18,406 nucleotides of DNA from Candidatus Woesearchaeota archaeon CG11_big_fil_rev_8_21_14_0_20_43_8. Lineage in GTDB: Archaea > Nanobdellota > Nanobdellia > Woesearchaeales > CG08-08-20-14. Each line of letters starts with the position of its first letter. The stretch's first letter is position 1. Positions 6,277-13,610 of the stretch are shown here, piece by piece. The stretch lies in NCBI GenBank assembly GCA_002762705.1, contig PCVE01000083.1, positions 12,462 to 30,867 on the forward strand. The letters run 5' to 3'. The notes under the pieces are model-generated. The model worked only from the letters and a program-made list of their open reading frames with translations. It was not told the origin of the DNA and did not search any database. Both the position numbers and the translations under genes were made by a program.

Positions 6277-6342
6277 CTCACCTCTTTTTTCATATTATAT
6301 ACTATTATTATCTTACCACGGGGGCAATTAGTATATTTAAAC
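6277..6342 (-). promoter_or_regulatory. Promoter and ribosome binding site of the pilin gene
   Basis: The minus strand has TTTAAATATA at 6341-6332, which would start transcription near 6311 and give a leader of about 40 nt. GAGGTGAG at 6284-6277 is a strong Shine-Dalgarno with 6-nt spacing. This well-formed leader contrasts with the leaderless-looking genes elsewhere in the window. The stretch 6343-6511 holds only A-rich intergenic sequence and the promoter of the divergent gene. Confidence 0.5.
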
Positions 6343-6511
6343 CCACACTGATATATAAATGTTGTCTTTTAACCAAAATACCAAAAACGCATCCCTGATG
6401 CCTTTAGAAAGCAAAAGAACGCGAAAAAACCAAAATCAAAAAAAGAGATCCACCCGATTAAAAAAACAATAACTCCTACCCAATAGCAAAAGGCTTAAAT
6501 ATCAGTAGGTA

Positions 6512-7747
6512 ATGCCTGCAAATAAAGTGGCCAGAAAAATAAATCTTTGGATATCGTTGTTCATAATCGCAGTACTGATCCTGCCATTCGCGGCTGCTGT
6601 AGATGATCTTGAACTGACAAGCGTCAGAGTCTATGTCGATGGTTCAAGAGACAGCTCAGCAGATGAGAAAGGCGGAAATATCGATGGTGGAGTCGTCCCT
6701 GGCGCTGTAGTGAAGCTTAGGATGACATTCAAGAACACATTCAGCGAGATCGATGATATCGATATCAACAATATCCTTGTCGAAGGCATCCTTAAGGATA
6801 TTGATCTTGGCGCAGATATCGAAGACAATATAGACGAATTCTCGATCGATGCAGGCAAGTCAAAAGAAGTATCGCTTGAGTTCACAATACCTGATGAAGT
6901 GAAGGAAGGCTCATACAGGCTTGAAGTGACTGTAGAAGCCCAGGCAGACAATGATGCTGAGACCGATTTTGATCTGGATGTCGATTATTATGTCTATGTC
7001 ATAAAGAACGATCACGATGTCCGCATAACAAAATCAGAGCTTCTTGAAGACACTGTCAAATGTGGTGAAAGCACAACCCTGACAGTCAATGTGAAGAACT
7101 TCGGGTCAAACGATGAGACCAGTTCTAAGATCCTTGTGAAGAATCTTGATCTTGAGATCAATTATGCCAGCCAGTTCTCGCTCTCAAAAAAGATAGAGGA
7201 TGCGAACAATGAATATAATAAGATCTATCCGATCAATGTCCCAATCGAAGCAAAGGAAGGCACTTATGAGATCACGATCGATGCGTTGTACAAAAGCTAT
7301 CTGGTCGGAGAATCATCTTCAGTGAGCCTTTCAGTTGTATGTTCTGAAGAAGACAGAAAAAATGCTATAGCAGATAACGAACCAACTGTCGTTGTCGAAG
7401 ATAAAGAAGAAGAAGAAGAAGAACCTGAGGAGACAGACGTCACGACCACTGTGGTCCCGCAGGAAAACACAAAGACAAACACGACAATACTGCAGCCAGC
7501 GAAATTGACAACAGTCGGCAAGGACACTGTTGCCGAAGACAAAGGATTCCTTGAAGAGAACAAATGGGTCCTTTTAATCGTCATGATCAATCTCCTTATA
7601 CTCGCGCTTGGAGTGCTTATCATGTTCATCTGGTTCCGAGGCGGAAACAAAAGAGATGAATTCTATGACCCTATGGCGTTCCAGCACAAGAAGATACAAG
7701 TCGGCAAAGGGCCAGACAAGAAAGACCCACCGATGAGTTATTATTGA
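6512..7747 (+). CDS. Secreted, C-terminally membrane-anchored surface protein (S-layer-like)
   Basis: 411 residues. A signal peptide (hydrophobic core about 11-26, likely cut near A27-A29 in the FAAAVDD segment) leads into two beta-sandwich domains. The first, about 33-165, includes SVRVYVDGS, VPGAVVKLRMTFKNTF and GSYRLEVTVEAQ. The second, about 168-278, includes VKCGESTTLTVNVKNFGSND and GTYEITIDALYKS. Both have the look of CARDB/COG1361-type surface repeats. An acidic and Thr-rich linker follows, with a run of Glu encoded near 7405-7425, then one transmembrane helix (about 352-375) and a basic tail of about 35 residues ending SYY. Proteins of this build are often labelled putative S-layer proteins in DPANN genomes; the role here is inferred. 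A TATA-like CTTAAATAT at 6491-6499 is too close for the ATG at 6512, so a start at GTG 6527 is an alternative. Confidence 0.75.
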   Translation: MPANKVARKINLWISLFIIAVLILPFAAAVDDLELTSVRVYVDGSRDSSADEKGGNIDGGVVPGAVVKLRMTFKNTFSEIDDIDINNILVEGILKDIDLGADIEDNIDEFSIDAGKSKEVSLEFTIPDEVKEGSYRLEVTVEAQADNDAETDFDLDVDYYVYVIKNDHDVRITKSELLEDTVKCGESTTLTVNVKNFGSNDETSSKILVKNLDLEINYASQFSLSKKIEDANNEYNKIYPINVPIEAKEGTYEITIDALYKSYLVGESSSVSLSVVCSEEDRKNAIADNEPTVVVEDKEEEEEEPEETDVTTTVVPQENTKTNTTILQPAKLTTVGKDTVAEDKGFLEENKWVLLIVMINLLILALGVLIMFIWFRGGNKRDEFYDPMAFQHKKIQVGKGPDKKDPPMSYY

Positions 7748-7972
7748 TTCTGGTTTTGATTTATTTCAATTGAATCTTGCTCTTCTTTTGTAGAGAATTT
7801 GATCAGGATAAGTTTCGAAAGTTACTATGTATGCATCTGTATCCCGATCTGCCGCTCCAATTTCCATTAGCATCTAAATTGGATTTGTGATCAAGGAGCG
7901 CACGCTGACATATAGTCAGTGTGCCATGGAAAGAAGACCAAAACAGTGCCATCAGAGATGGCACAAGAAAAA
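7748..7972. terminator. Convergent intergenic region with three tandem hairpins
   Basis: Between the stops of two convergent genes lie CCAATTT (7857-7863) with AAATTGG (7876-7882); GCACGCTGAC (7900-7909) with GTCAGTGTGC (7915-7924), ten pairs including one G-U; and the perfect GTGCCATC-AGA-GATGGCAC (7946-7964). The last is followed on the minus strand by a T-rich tract (TGTTTTGGTCTTCTTT) and fits as the exporter operon terminator. The first two could stop plus-strand transcripts of the surface-protein gene. No gene was found in this stretch. Confidence 0.6.
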
Positions 7973-9796
7973 TCAACCATCAAGCTCTTTCTCGACATCT
8001 TCTGAGAATGCGACCAAGCGGTGCCATTTCTTCCTCTCTTTCTTCATCACATACCTGTTTGCGTATTTCCCTATCTTCTGCTTCTTGATAAGCCATTGGA
8101 TCAACATGACAATAAGGAACATCATCACCGAATAGACGATAAGCAGAGTGATATCAGAACTAAGCTCACCTGCCGGTTTCTGGAAAAGTATGGCTTTTTT
8201 CAGGAGATCGCTGCCTATGATGAAAGGGTTGTATGACGCTATATTCGATATGTATGCAGGCATGCTCTCAAGCGGCATGATCATGTCTGACATGAACAGC
8301 ATTATGCTCGATACAACAATCGCCCCGATCGTCACAGTATCCTGAGAATTCATGATAAAGCCGACAAACATCCCGATAAGGGTGAACAATGTTATCAGCA
8401 GGAATAAGATGAGAGATATCGCGAATAGATTCGCAGATACATGAGTCTGGAAATAATAGTTCGCGATGAAAAGGATGACACCCACCTGCATCAGCATGAG
8501 CAGGAGATTTGTCAGATAGCTCGCGATTATGAAATTGAAATCGCTTGAAGGCGATATGAAGTTCCTGAAATATGCGGTGGATTTTTTCTCAGTGACCACA
8601 ATCGTCGCGGCGAGGAGGACACACATGAAAAGCGTGACAAGCGTGACCAGATTCGGGAACAGGTACATAAGATTTGTCTTCTCCGCGATGACCGGTTTGA
8701 TATTAGTCGATATAGGCGTCACGATGTTCTCTGCGTCCTTGACTTCAAGGCCATCTATGACAGATTCTATCTTCGCTATCCTGTTCTTGATCAAAGCGAG
8801 GTTCTGGTTGTTCACGTCGACAAGAGTGATCGTCTTGCTGAGATTAGATTGCAATTCATCACGTAATGATTCGCCAGACGAAAGCCGCCTGTCAAGATCA
8901 TTGATCTCTTTCTCGATATCTGCGACTTTATTATAAGAATAATTCAGCTTTGAGAGCGCGCTTGAATAATCATCATCGATATCGCTCTTGAACACACCGA
9001 CCTGATTGAAATCGAGCTTTGCCCTAAGACTGGTCTCTTCTTCTGGAGTCGCTGTGCATAGCAATGCCTGGCTCAACCCATAGTTGTTCAGATCCTTCGC
9101 TTTCTTGTACATCTTATCGAGCCCATCATACATCGCCGCGACGCTGTGTTTCAGTGTCCCTATCTCAAGTTTCACATCATCGAAATCCAATGAACTCATA
9201 TCAAGATCAAGATCGATCCCGTCCATGCTTCCACTGCTCTGCTTGATCTGAGACACAAGAAGATCGCTTCGTGATCTTGAATCAGAAATGATTGGATATG
9301 TCTTGTTCGCATGGTCCTGGACAGTATCAAGCGAAGTGAGAAGCACATTTGTGAGATCGAGGCTGAAAGAATCAGACGCTTTTGTCAGCTGTTTCTTTAT
9401 CCTGTCCATGACCTGCCAGACGACATTCAGCTTTGAATAATCGACATAGAACATGATCTCTTCAATATTCGTGTCTGTAATATCAAGGTCAGGAGGGAAG
9501 ATGACGCATGCGGTGACAGTGCCTTTCTTTATGTTCTCGATGCATGTCTCTTCACTCTTGAACTGAAGTGTCCTAAACGGGCCGTCAGCTATCTCTTTTA
9601 CAAATGAGAGCGTCACTTCGCTATAGCTCTCAGAATAGATGCCGATATCCATGTTCCTTGTGCCTATGCTATTGAACGCGAAACCGACAAGCATGATCAA
9701 CAGGAGCGGCCCTAAGATGAAGATCAAGGCGGAGCTTCTTGAACGTAGAAGAAGCTTGAGGTTCTTGTTGATTATCTTCAGGGTCTGCCGAATCAT
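7973..9796 (-). CDS. ABC-2 type exporter permease with a large extracytoplasmic coiled-coil domain
   Basis: 607 residues. One transmembrane helix near the N-terminus (about 23-43, SALIFILGPLLLIMLVGFAF) is followed by about 330 residues outside the membrane and then about five helices from about residue 383 to 570, including LVTLFMCVLLAATIVV and VGVILFIANYYF, ending in a basic cytoplasmic tail. This is the ABC2_membrane_3 / YhgE-like layout. The outside part has an alpha/beta start (IGIYSESYSE, ACVIFPPDLD) and a long region with heptad character (about 215-350). The permease pairs with the ATPase encoded just upstream; their ends share ATGA, a 4-nt overlap. Family members export lipids, polysaccharides, drugs or peptides. 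Nothing here fixes the substrate. A perfect hairpin with a T-rich tail lies just past the stop. Confidence 0.85.
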   Translation of the reverse strand: MIRQTLKIINKNLKLLLRSRSSALIFILGPLLLIMLVGFAFNSIGTRNMDIGIYSESYSEVTLSFVKEIADGPFRTLQFKSEETCIENIKKGTVTACVIFPPDLDITDTNIEEIMFYVDYSKLNVVWQVMDRIKKQLTKASDSFSLDLTNVLLTSLDTVQDHANKTYPIISDSRSRSDLLVSQIKQSSGSMDGIDLDLDMSSLDFDDVKLEIGTLKHSVAAMYDGLDKMYKKAKDLNNYGLSQALLCTATPEEETSLRAKLDFNQVGVFKSDIDDDYSSALSKLNYSYNKVADIEKEINDLDRRLSSGESLRDELQSNLSKTITLVDVNNQNLALIKNRIAKIESVIDGLEVKDAENIVTPISTNIKPVIAEKTNLMYLFPNLVTLVTLFMCVLLAATIVVTEKKSTAYFRNFISPSSDFNFIIASYLTNLLLMLMQVGVILFIANYYFQTHVSANLFAISLILFLLITLFTLIGMFVGFIMNSQDTVTIGAIVVSSIMLFMSDMIMPLESMPAYISNIASYNPFIIGSDLLKKAILFQKPAGELSSDITLLIVYSVMMFLIVMLIQWLIKKQKIGKYANRYVMKKERKKWHRLVAFSEDVEKELDG

Positions 9797-10812
9797 CGTC
9801 TGACACCCTTATTAAGATCTTTCTCTTTGATGATCTTCTCGAATATGTCTGTGATAGAAGATTTATTTATCTCAAGCTCAAGAAGTATCTCACCAGATGC
9901 TTCAAGAGCATGCAGGATCTTATGGAGCACCGCTTCTGATTTTGTCGTCGTGATGCAGAGCTTGTTCCCGACTTTGCTTATCCGGCTTATTGAAGACTTG
10001 ACATCTTTAAGTCTCTTTATGATCTTCTGATGATCTCCTGGAGAGCTTTGGAGCAGGATGTCTTCAGTCTCAGGATGCAATGTCCGAAGTTCGCTAGGCG
10101 ATCCAAGATCAGTTATCTTTCCGTTATGGACGATGATGACACGATCGCATAATGATTCGATCTCATCGATGAAATGCGAAGCCATGATGATCGTTGTCCC
10201 ACCGGCATTGATCTTCCTTATGAGTTCCCACATCTGCTTACGCAGGATCGGGTCGAGGTTCGATGTTGGTTCATCAAGTATCAGGACCTTTGGATCATTG
10301 ACAAGAGTGCATGCGATATCCAATCTCTTCTGCATGCCGCCAGATAGCTCACAGCCAAGCTTCTTCGCCGAATCATGCAGACCCATCAACTGCAGAAGGA
10401 TCTTTGTGTTTGTCTTTCGAACACCTCTCTTGATATCATGCATGCAACCGAAATAATCGAGATTCTCCTCACATGTCAGCCGTTCGTAGAAAGACGGTGT
10501 CTGCGCGGCGAAACCGAACATGTTCTTGACTTCTTTTTTGTACTGCATAGTAGATAGATAGACACCATCAGAATCGATATTCGAAGACAGGTCTGACAGA
10601 AATTTTATATCGCCCATCTCTGGTTCTATGAATCCTATCAGAAGATTCAGAAGGGTGGTCTTTCCTGATCCGCTCATACCGACTATACCAAAAATCTCTC
10701 CTTGTTTGATCGAGAATGATACATTGTCAAGTATGATACGTTTGCCGAAATTTTTCGAGACACTTTCATACCGAATTATCTCTTTTCCATTGCCTTGATG
10801 CATTCCGTGCAT
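9793..10812 (-). CDS. ABC transporter ATP-binding protein
   Basis: 339 residues. All motifs of a functional ABC ATPase are present: Walker A GMSGSGKTT (45-53), a Q-loop in FAAQTPSFYE (101-110), signature LSGGMQKRLDIA (156-167), Walker B VLILDEPTSNLDP (176-188) and the H-loop H213 in IIMASHF. A C-terminal extension of about 90 residues with alternating strands (KLCITTTKSEAVL) and the EILLELEINKSSITDIFEKII segment is typical of the DrrA/CcmA group that pairs with ABC-2 permeases. It energises export through the permease encoded immediately downstream. A TATA-like CTTTAAAAAG (10837-10828) lies about 20 nt before the ATG at 10812, consistent with a leaderless transcript. A second ATG at 10803 is an alternative start. 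The start codon is otherwise unmarked by a Shine-Dalgarno. Confidence 0.93.
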   Translation of the reverse strand: MHGMHQGNGKEIIRYESVSKNFGKRIILDNVSFSIKQGEIFGIVGMSGSGKTTLLNLLIGFIEPEMGDIKFLSDLSSNIDSDGVYLSTMQYKKEVKNMFGFAAQTPSFYERLTCEENLDYFGCMHDIKRGVRKTNTKILLQLMGLHDSAKKLGCELSGGMQKRLDIACTLVNDPKVLILDEPTSNLDPILRKQMWELIRKINAGGTTIIMASHFIDEIESLCDRVIIVHNGKITDLGSPSELRTLHPETEDILLQSSPGDHQKIIKRLKDVKSSISRISKVGNKLCITTTKSEAVLHKILHALEASGEILLELEINKSSITDIFEKIIKEKDLNKGVRR

Positions 10813-10827
10813 GGAAAGCCAAAATGC

Positions 10828-10891
10828 TTTTTAAAGTTAAGCCTTTTTTAACAAGAAAATCAGAAACAAATAGAAAGAAAAACAAGTATAA
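10828..10891 (-). promoter_or_regulatory. T-rich terminator of the proteasome gene and promoter of the exporter operon
   Basis: After the proteasome stop codon the minus strand has several T-rich clusters (10885-10855, such as CTTGTTTTTCTTTC), a typical archaeal T-tract terminator without a hairpin. It is followed by the TATA-like CTTTAAAAAG at 10837-10828 serving the ABC operon. Confidence 0.45.
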
Positions 10892-11599
10892 TTATTTTTT
10901 TAGCATTTTTTTAAGGTCTTTTTGCTCTATTTCCGAAAAAGCTTTATCGCCAATACGCATTATCTTTGCCTGTATCAGTTCCAGCTTGAACCTTTTCTGC
11001 ATGACAGTCTTAAATGCCTCAAGACACATAGGAAGAGCCTCATCGATAGTCATCTCAGGCCTATGGTTAGCCCTCAGGATCTCTTTTATCTCATCTTCAT
11101 GCTCTCCGATGCAGACGGCCTTATAGCCATAGAAAGTACCCCATGTCTCGATCATATATAGATTAGGTCCAGTCTCATCGATGCCTGCGACAAGGAGCGA
11201 GATCCCAAAAGGCCTCATACCACTGAATTGTGTATAGCTCTGGAGTATCTCTCCCATATGCATGACGACGCCTTTGACATCGATCACTGTATCATATGTC
11301 AGCTTATGATCAGCGGCCTCAAGCTGGCAGCTTTCTACTATGACTGTTCCATCACTGATTATGCCGGATATACCCACCAGTATGTGATCGTCCACAAATT
11401 CAAGTTTCTGCTGTGACCTCATGACACGTAGATTGTTCAGGGCTCTCCTGTGGTCCATAAGCAAGACACCATCCCGGCAGACAACTCCCAAGACAGGAGA
11501 TCCACGTTTCGATGTCTTCGCAGCATATTCAACCTGCCTAAGACGACCCTCAGGCGTGAACATGGTATTGACCATATCGTATCCTTCGTTATCTTCCAT
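10892..11599 (-). CDS. psmA: 20S proteasome alpha subunit
   Basis: 235 residues, normal for the family. The N-terminal signature GYDMVNTMFTPEGRLRQVEYA (6-26) identifies an alpha-type subunit, which forms the outer rings of the cytoplasmic 20S proteasome and its gate. The Arg of the usual YDR gate motif is Met (YDM, 7-9); the reverse-turn Pro (P16) and Tyr25 are kept. K65 in QQKLEFVDDH lies at the pocket lysine that binds the C-terminal HbYX tail of activating ATPases. The GxSG-type segment LVGISG follows. A strong Shine-Dalgarno AAGGAGG lies 8 nt before the ATG and a TATA element ATATATTTTT is at 11650-11641, so the start is secure. The beta subunit and PAN are not in the window; separate placement is common in archaea. 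Confidence 0.95.
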   Translation of the reverse strand: MEDNEGYDMVNTMFTPEGRLRQVEYAAKTSKRGSPVLGVVCRDGVLLMDHRRALNNLRVMRSQQKLEFVDDHILVGISGIISDGTVIVESCQLEAADHKLTYDTVIDVKGVVMHMGEILQSYTQFSGMRPFGISLLVAGIDETGPNLYMIETWGTFYGYKAVCIGEHEDEIKEILRANHRPEMTIDEALPMCLEAFKTVMQKRFKLELIQAKIMRIGDKAFSEIEQKDLKKMLKK

Positions 11600-11607
11600 T
11601 GCTCTTT

Positions 11608-11650
11608 CCTCCTTAGGTTCAAGGATTAACTGTGTCCCTTAAAAATATAT
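11608..11650 (-). promoter_or_regulatory. Promoter and ribosome binding site of psmA
   Basis: TATA-like ATATATTTTT at 11650-11641 predicts a start of transcription near 11620. AGGAGG at 11613-11608 is the clearest Shine-Dalgarno in the window, with 8-nt spacing to the ATG. Confidence 0.6.
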
Positions 11651-11664
11651 CGGTCCCAAACGCA

Positions 11665-12564
11665 TTATATCTCAAGTGAGATCCGAAGCCTCAGCACATC
11701 GACCGCGAATTCTGCGACTTTTGACAGACGATAAAGCACTTTATTATCATTTACATGACGTTTTGACATATATGTCGCGATCTTGTTCCTGAATTCATTC
11801 CGCCAAAGTATGAGATCCTGTATCTCTTTCTTGTCGAAATTATAGAACACCCCATACATCTTCCTGCACATATTGACTGTCTCTTCATAATGCTTGATAG
11901 TCCCATTCTGGATCGGTGACCCAAGCTGGAAGAAGAGCCTCGCGAATTCGTCAGACAACGCTTCGAGCATGTGGATCACAGTATAATATATAGTGGTCCT
12001 TTTGTAATCCTTATGGCCTTTCTTATTCAGTGTTCTAAGACAATATGCGACAAATTTATTGACAGTATGATCTCTTCGCGCGAATTCCTTAAAACTGCTG
12101 ACTTTCTTGCTCTTGAGCATAGCGGTCCCGTCTTCTGCAAAAGCGATTATCAGCAGGAATATCCGCCTCAGTATCTGGTCGAAACTCTCTTCCTTATCCC
12201 CAGAAAAATCTCTTATCTTGATTATGCCTTTTGTCTCATCGATTATCTCGTATCCGATCATGCTATTGATATAATTGGAGATATCATCACAGACCTTGGT
12301 CTCGACATTCTTAAGTGTCACCTCATCATAGCCATTGATGTAGATATAATAGATGTATGTCTTCATTATGCCAGCAGGTACATCTGCGAGATCGATTGTG
12401 ATCTCTCGTTTCTTGGACTGCTGCTCTGCTGCAACAAGCAACACATTGTCTGAGATATTCACATCCACTTCGTCGCCAGCAGAGAGACCAAGCTTCCTTG
12501 TCCATGAAGATGGAAGCGAGATGGTCAATGTCGACGAGCCTTGTTTTATTATCTTTCGGTTCAT
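11665..12564 (-). CDS. AbrB/SpoVT domain protein fused to a PhoU-like domain (transcriptional regulator)
   Basis: 299 residues from the ATG at 12564. Residues 1-45 form a SpoVT/AbrB swapped-hairpin DNA-binding domain: RKIIKQGSSTLTISLPSSWTRKLGLSAGDEVDV. The remaining part is alpha-helical and PhoU-like, with regularly spaced helices such as FDQILRRIFLLIIAFAEDG and VIHMLEALSDEFARLFFQLG. This AbrB-PhoU fusion (COG0704 type) is common in archaea and is usually annotated as a phosphate uptake regulator. No phosphate transporter is nearby, so a phosphate role is only inferred. A longer reading from 12612 is open but unlikely: a TATA box (TTTTATATT at 12593-12585) lies exactly 25 nt upstream of 12564, predicting a leaderless mRNA that starts at this ATG. 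It is divergent from the PHP gene. Confidence 0.88.
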   Translation of the reverse strand: MNRKIIKQGSSTLTISLPSSWTRKLGLSAGDEVDVNISDNVLLVAAEQQSKKREITIDLADVPAGIMKTYIYYIYINGYDEVTLKNVETKVCDDISNYINSMIGYEIIDETKGIIKIRDFSGDKEESFDQILRRIFLLIIAFAEDGTAMLKSKKVSSFKEFARRDHTVNKFVAYCLRTLNKKGHKDYKRTTIYYTVIHMLEALSDEFARLFFQLGSPIQNGTIKHYEETVNMCRKMYGVFYNFDKKEIQDLILWRNEFRNKIATYMSKRHVNDNKVLYRLSKVAEFAVDVLRLRISLEI

Positions 12565-12684
12565 GATACTACAGAGAACAATAGAATATAAAATTCTTTT
12601 GAATATATACAAATATTCTTGGATATATTCCCTATTGAAAAAGTATATACTGACACCAATACACTAAAGATATAGGTGATACAT
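12565..12684. promoter_or_regulatory. Divergent promoter region with A/T palindromes
   Basis: It contains the leaderless TATA box of the AbrB-PhoU gene (12585-12593), a plus-strand TATA box AAGTATATAC (12641-12650) and a Shine-Dalgarno AGGTGA (12674-12679) for the PHP gene. Between them GAATAT-ATACAA-ATATTC (12601-12618) is an inverted repeat, and GAATATAT (12601-12608) also mirrors ATATATTC (12623-12630). These may be operators, possibly for the AbrB-PhoU protein itself. Confidence 0.45.
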
Positions 12685-13500
12685 ATGCTTGAGAAAAGAT
12701 TGAGAAACATGATAGATCTTCACAACCACACGACAGCATCAGATGGGATATATTCTCCGAGCGAGGTAGTCGCGATAAAGAGAGAGATGGGACGGAAGTA
12801 CATAGCGATAACAGACCACGACAATATGGGTGGTGTGGAAGAAGCGATAGAAGCCGGAAAAGAATATGGGATGACTGTCATACCCGGAATCGAGATCTCA
12901 TGTGCTGATGATGTCCACATGCTTGGATACTATGTGGATCATAGGCATCCAGAGATGCAGACGTTCTTTGATTATGTCGCTAAGTGCAGAGAGAACAGGG
13001 ACAGGAAGATAATAGATAATCTGAATCGCTTAGGTTATGAAGTAACTTTTGAAGAAGCGAAGAGCCTTGCCACATCTGTGATGACACGCCTTCATATCGC
13101 ACGAGCGCTTGTCAATAAAGGGTATTTCGATGTGCCGCATGATGCGATGGAGACGCTCCTTAACAAGGGTATGCCTGCATATGAGAAGAAGATATCTATA
13201 GATGCAAAAGACGCGCTCGCACTCATCAAAAAAGCAGGCGGGATCGCAGTTCTCGCACATCCAGGAAAGACAGGCGTGCCAGATGAGATGATTGCAGAAC
13301 TAGCGACACATGGACTCATAGGTATCGAAGCATATCACAGCGGACATTCTTTGGAAGAGATAGAACATTATAAGAAGCTGGCCGGTGACTTGGGGGTCGC
13401 GATCACAGTCGGTTCTGATTTTCATGGGGACCTTAATCGAAAACTTCCAGCAGTCGCGCCATTCCATGAAGTCTGTTGGATATTGGAGGGAAGAAGATGA
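12685..13500 (+). CDS. PHP-domain phosphoesterase (RNase AM/TrpH-like)
   Basis: 271 residues from the ATG at 12685. PHP motifs are complete: DLHNHTTASDG (11-21) with H13, H15 and D20; ITDHDN with H45; GIEISC with E70; then RLHIARAL, VLAHPGK and GSDFHGD near the C-terminus. The layout matches the YciV/TrpH group, trinuclear metal enzymes that act as nucleoside 3',5'-bisphosphate phosphatase or 5'-3' exonuclease on RNA and DNA (RNase AM in Escherichia coli). The exact substrate here is not determined. A GTG start at 12676 is possible, but the AGGTGA Shine-Dalgarno sits 5 nt before the ATG at 12685 and would overlap the GTG. A further ATG at 12709 gives the short start typical of relatives but has no ribosome binding site. 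A small ORF overlaps the stop codon by 4 nt. Confidence 0.87.
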   Translation: MLEKRLRNMIDLHNHTTASDGIYSPSEVVAIKREMGRKYIAITDHDNMGGVEEAIEAGKEYGMTVIPGIEISCADDVHMLGYYVDHRHPEMQTFFDYVAKCRENRDRKIIDNLNRLGYEVTFEEAKSLATSVMTRLHIARALVNKGYFDVPHDAMETLLNKGMPAYEKKISIDAKDALALIKKAGGIAVLAHPGKTGVPDEMIAELATHGLIGIEAYHSGHSLEEIEHYKKLAGDLGVAITVGSDFHGDLNRKLPAVAPFHEVCWILEGRR

Positions 13501-13610
13501 ATGAAAATAGAAATAAGCTACAGAAGATGCTTGATCTATGCATCGACAAATTCGGGTTCAGTAGGACTGAACATTTCCTGACAATAATATCTGAGAGCAG
13601 ATTCCTTTAG
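13497..13610 (+). CDS. Possible small protein, 37 residues, coupled to the PHP gene
   Basis: The ATG at 13497 shares ATGA with the PHP stop codon, and the GGAGGG in the last PHP codons (13485-13490) serves as a good ribosome binding site. The frame encodes a charged helical peptide (MNENRNKLQKMLDLCIDKFG, then FSRTEHFLTIISESRFL) and ends at TAG 13608-13610, overlapping the convergent gene's stop by 4 nt. The tight fit at both ends and the helix-like composition favour a real gene. The short length and lack of a known family keep confidence moderate. Confidence 0.45.
   Translation: MNENRNKLQKMLDLCIDKFGFSRTEHFLTIISESRFL

Noticed and set aside
12613..12667. Extended N-terminus for the AbrB-PhoU protein
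   Set aside because: The extra residues cross the TATA box that fits a leaderless start at 12564, and AbrB domains begin near MNRKIIKQG.
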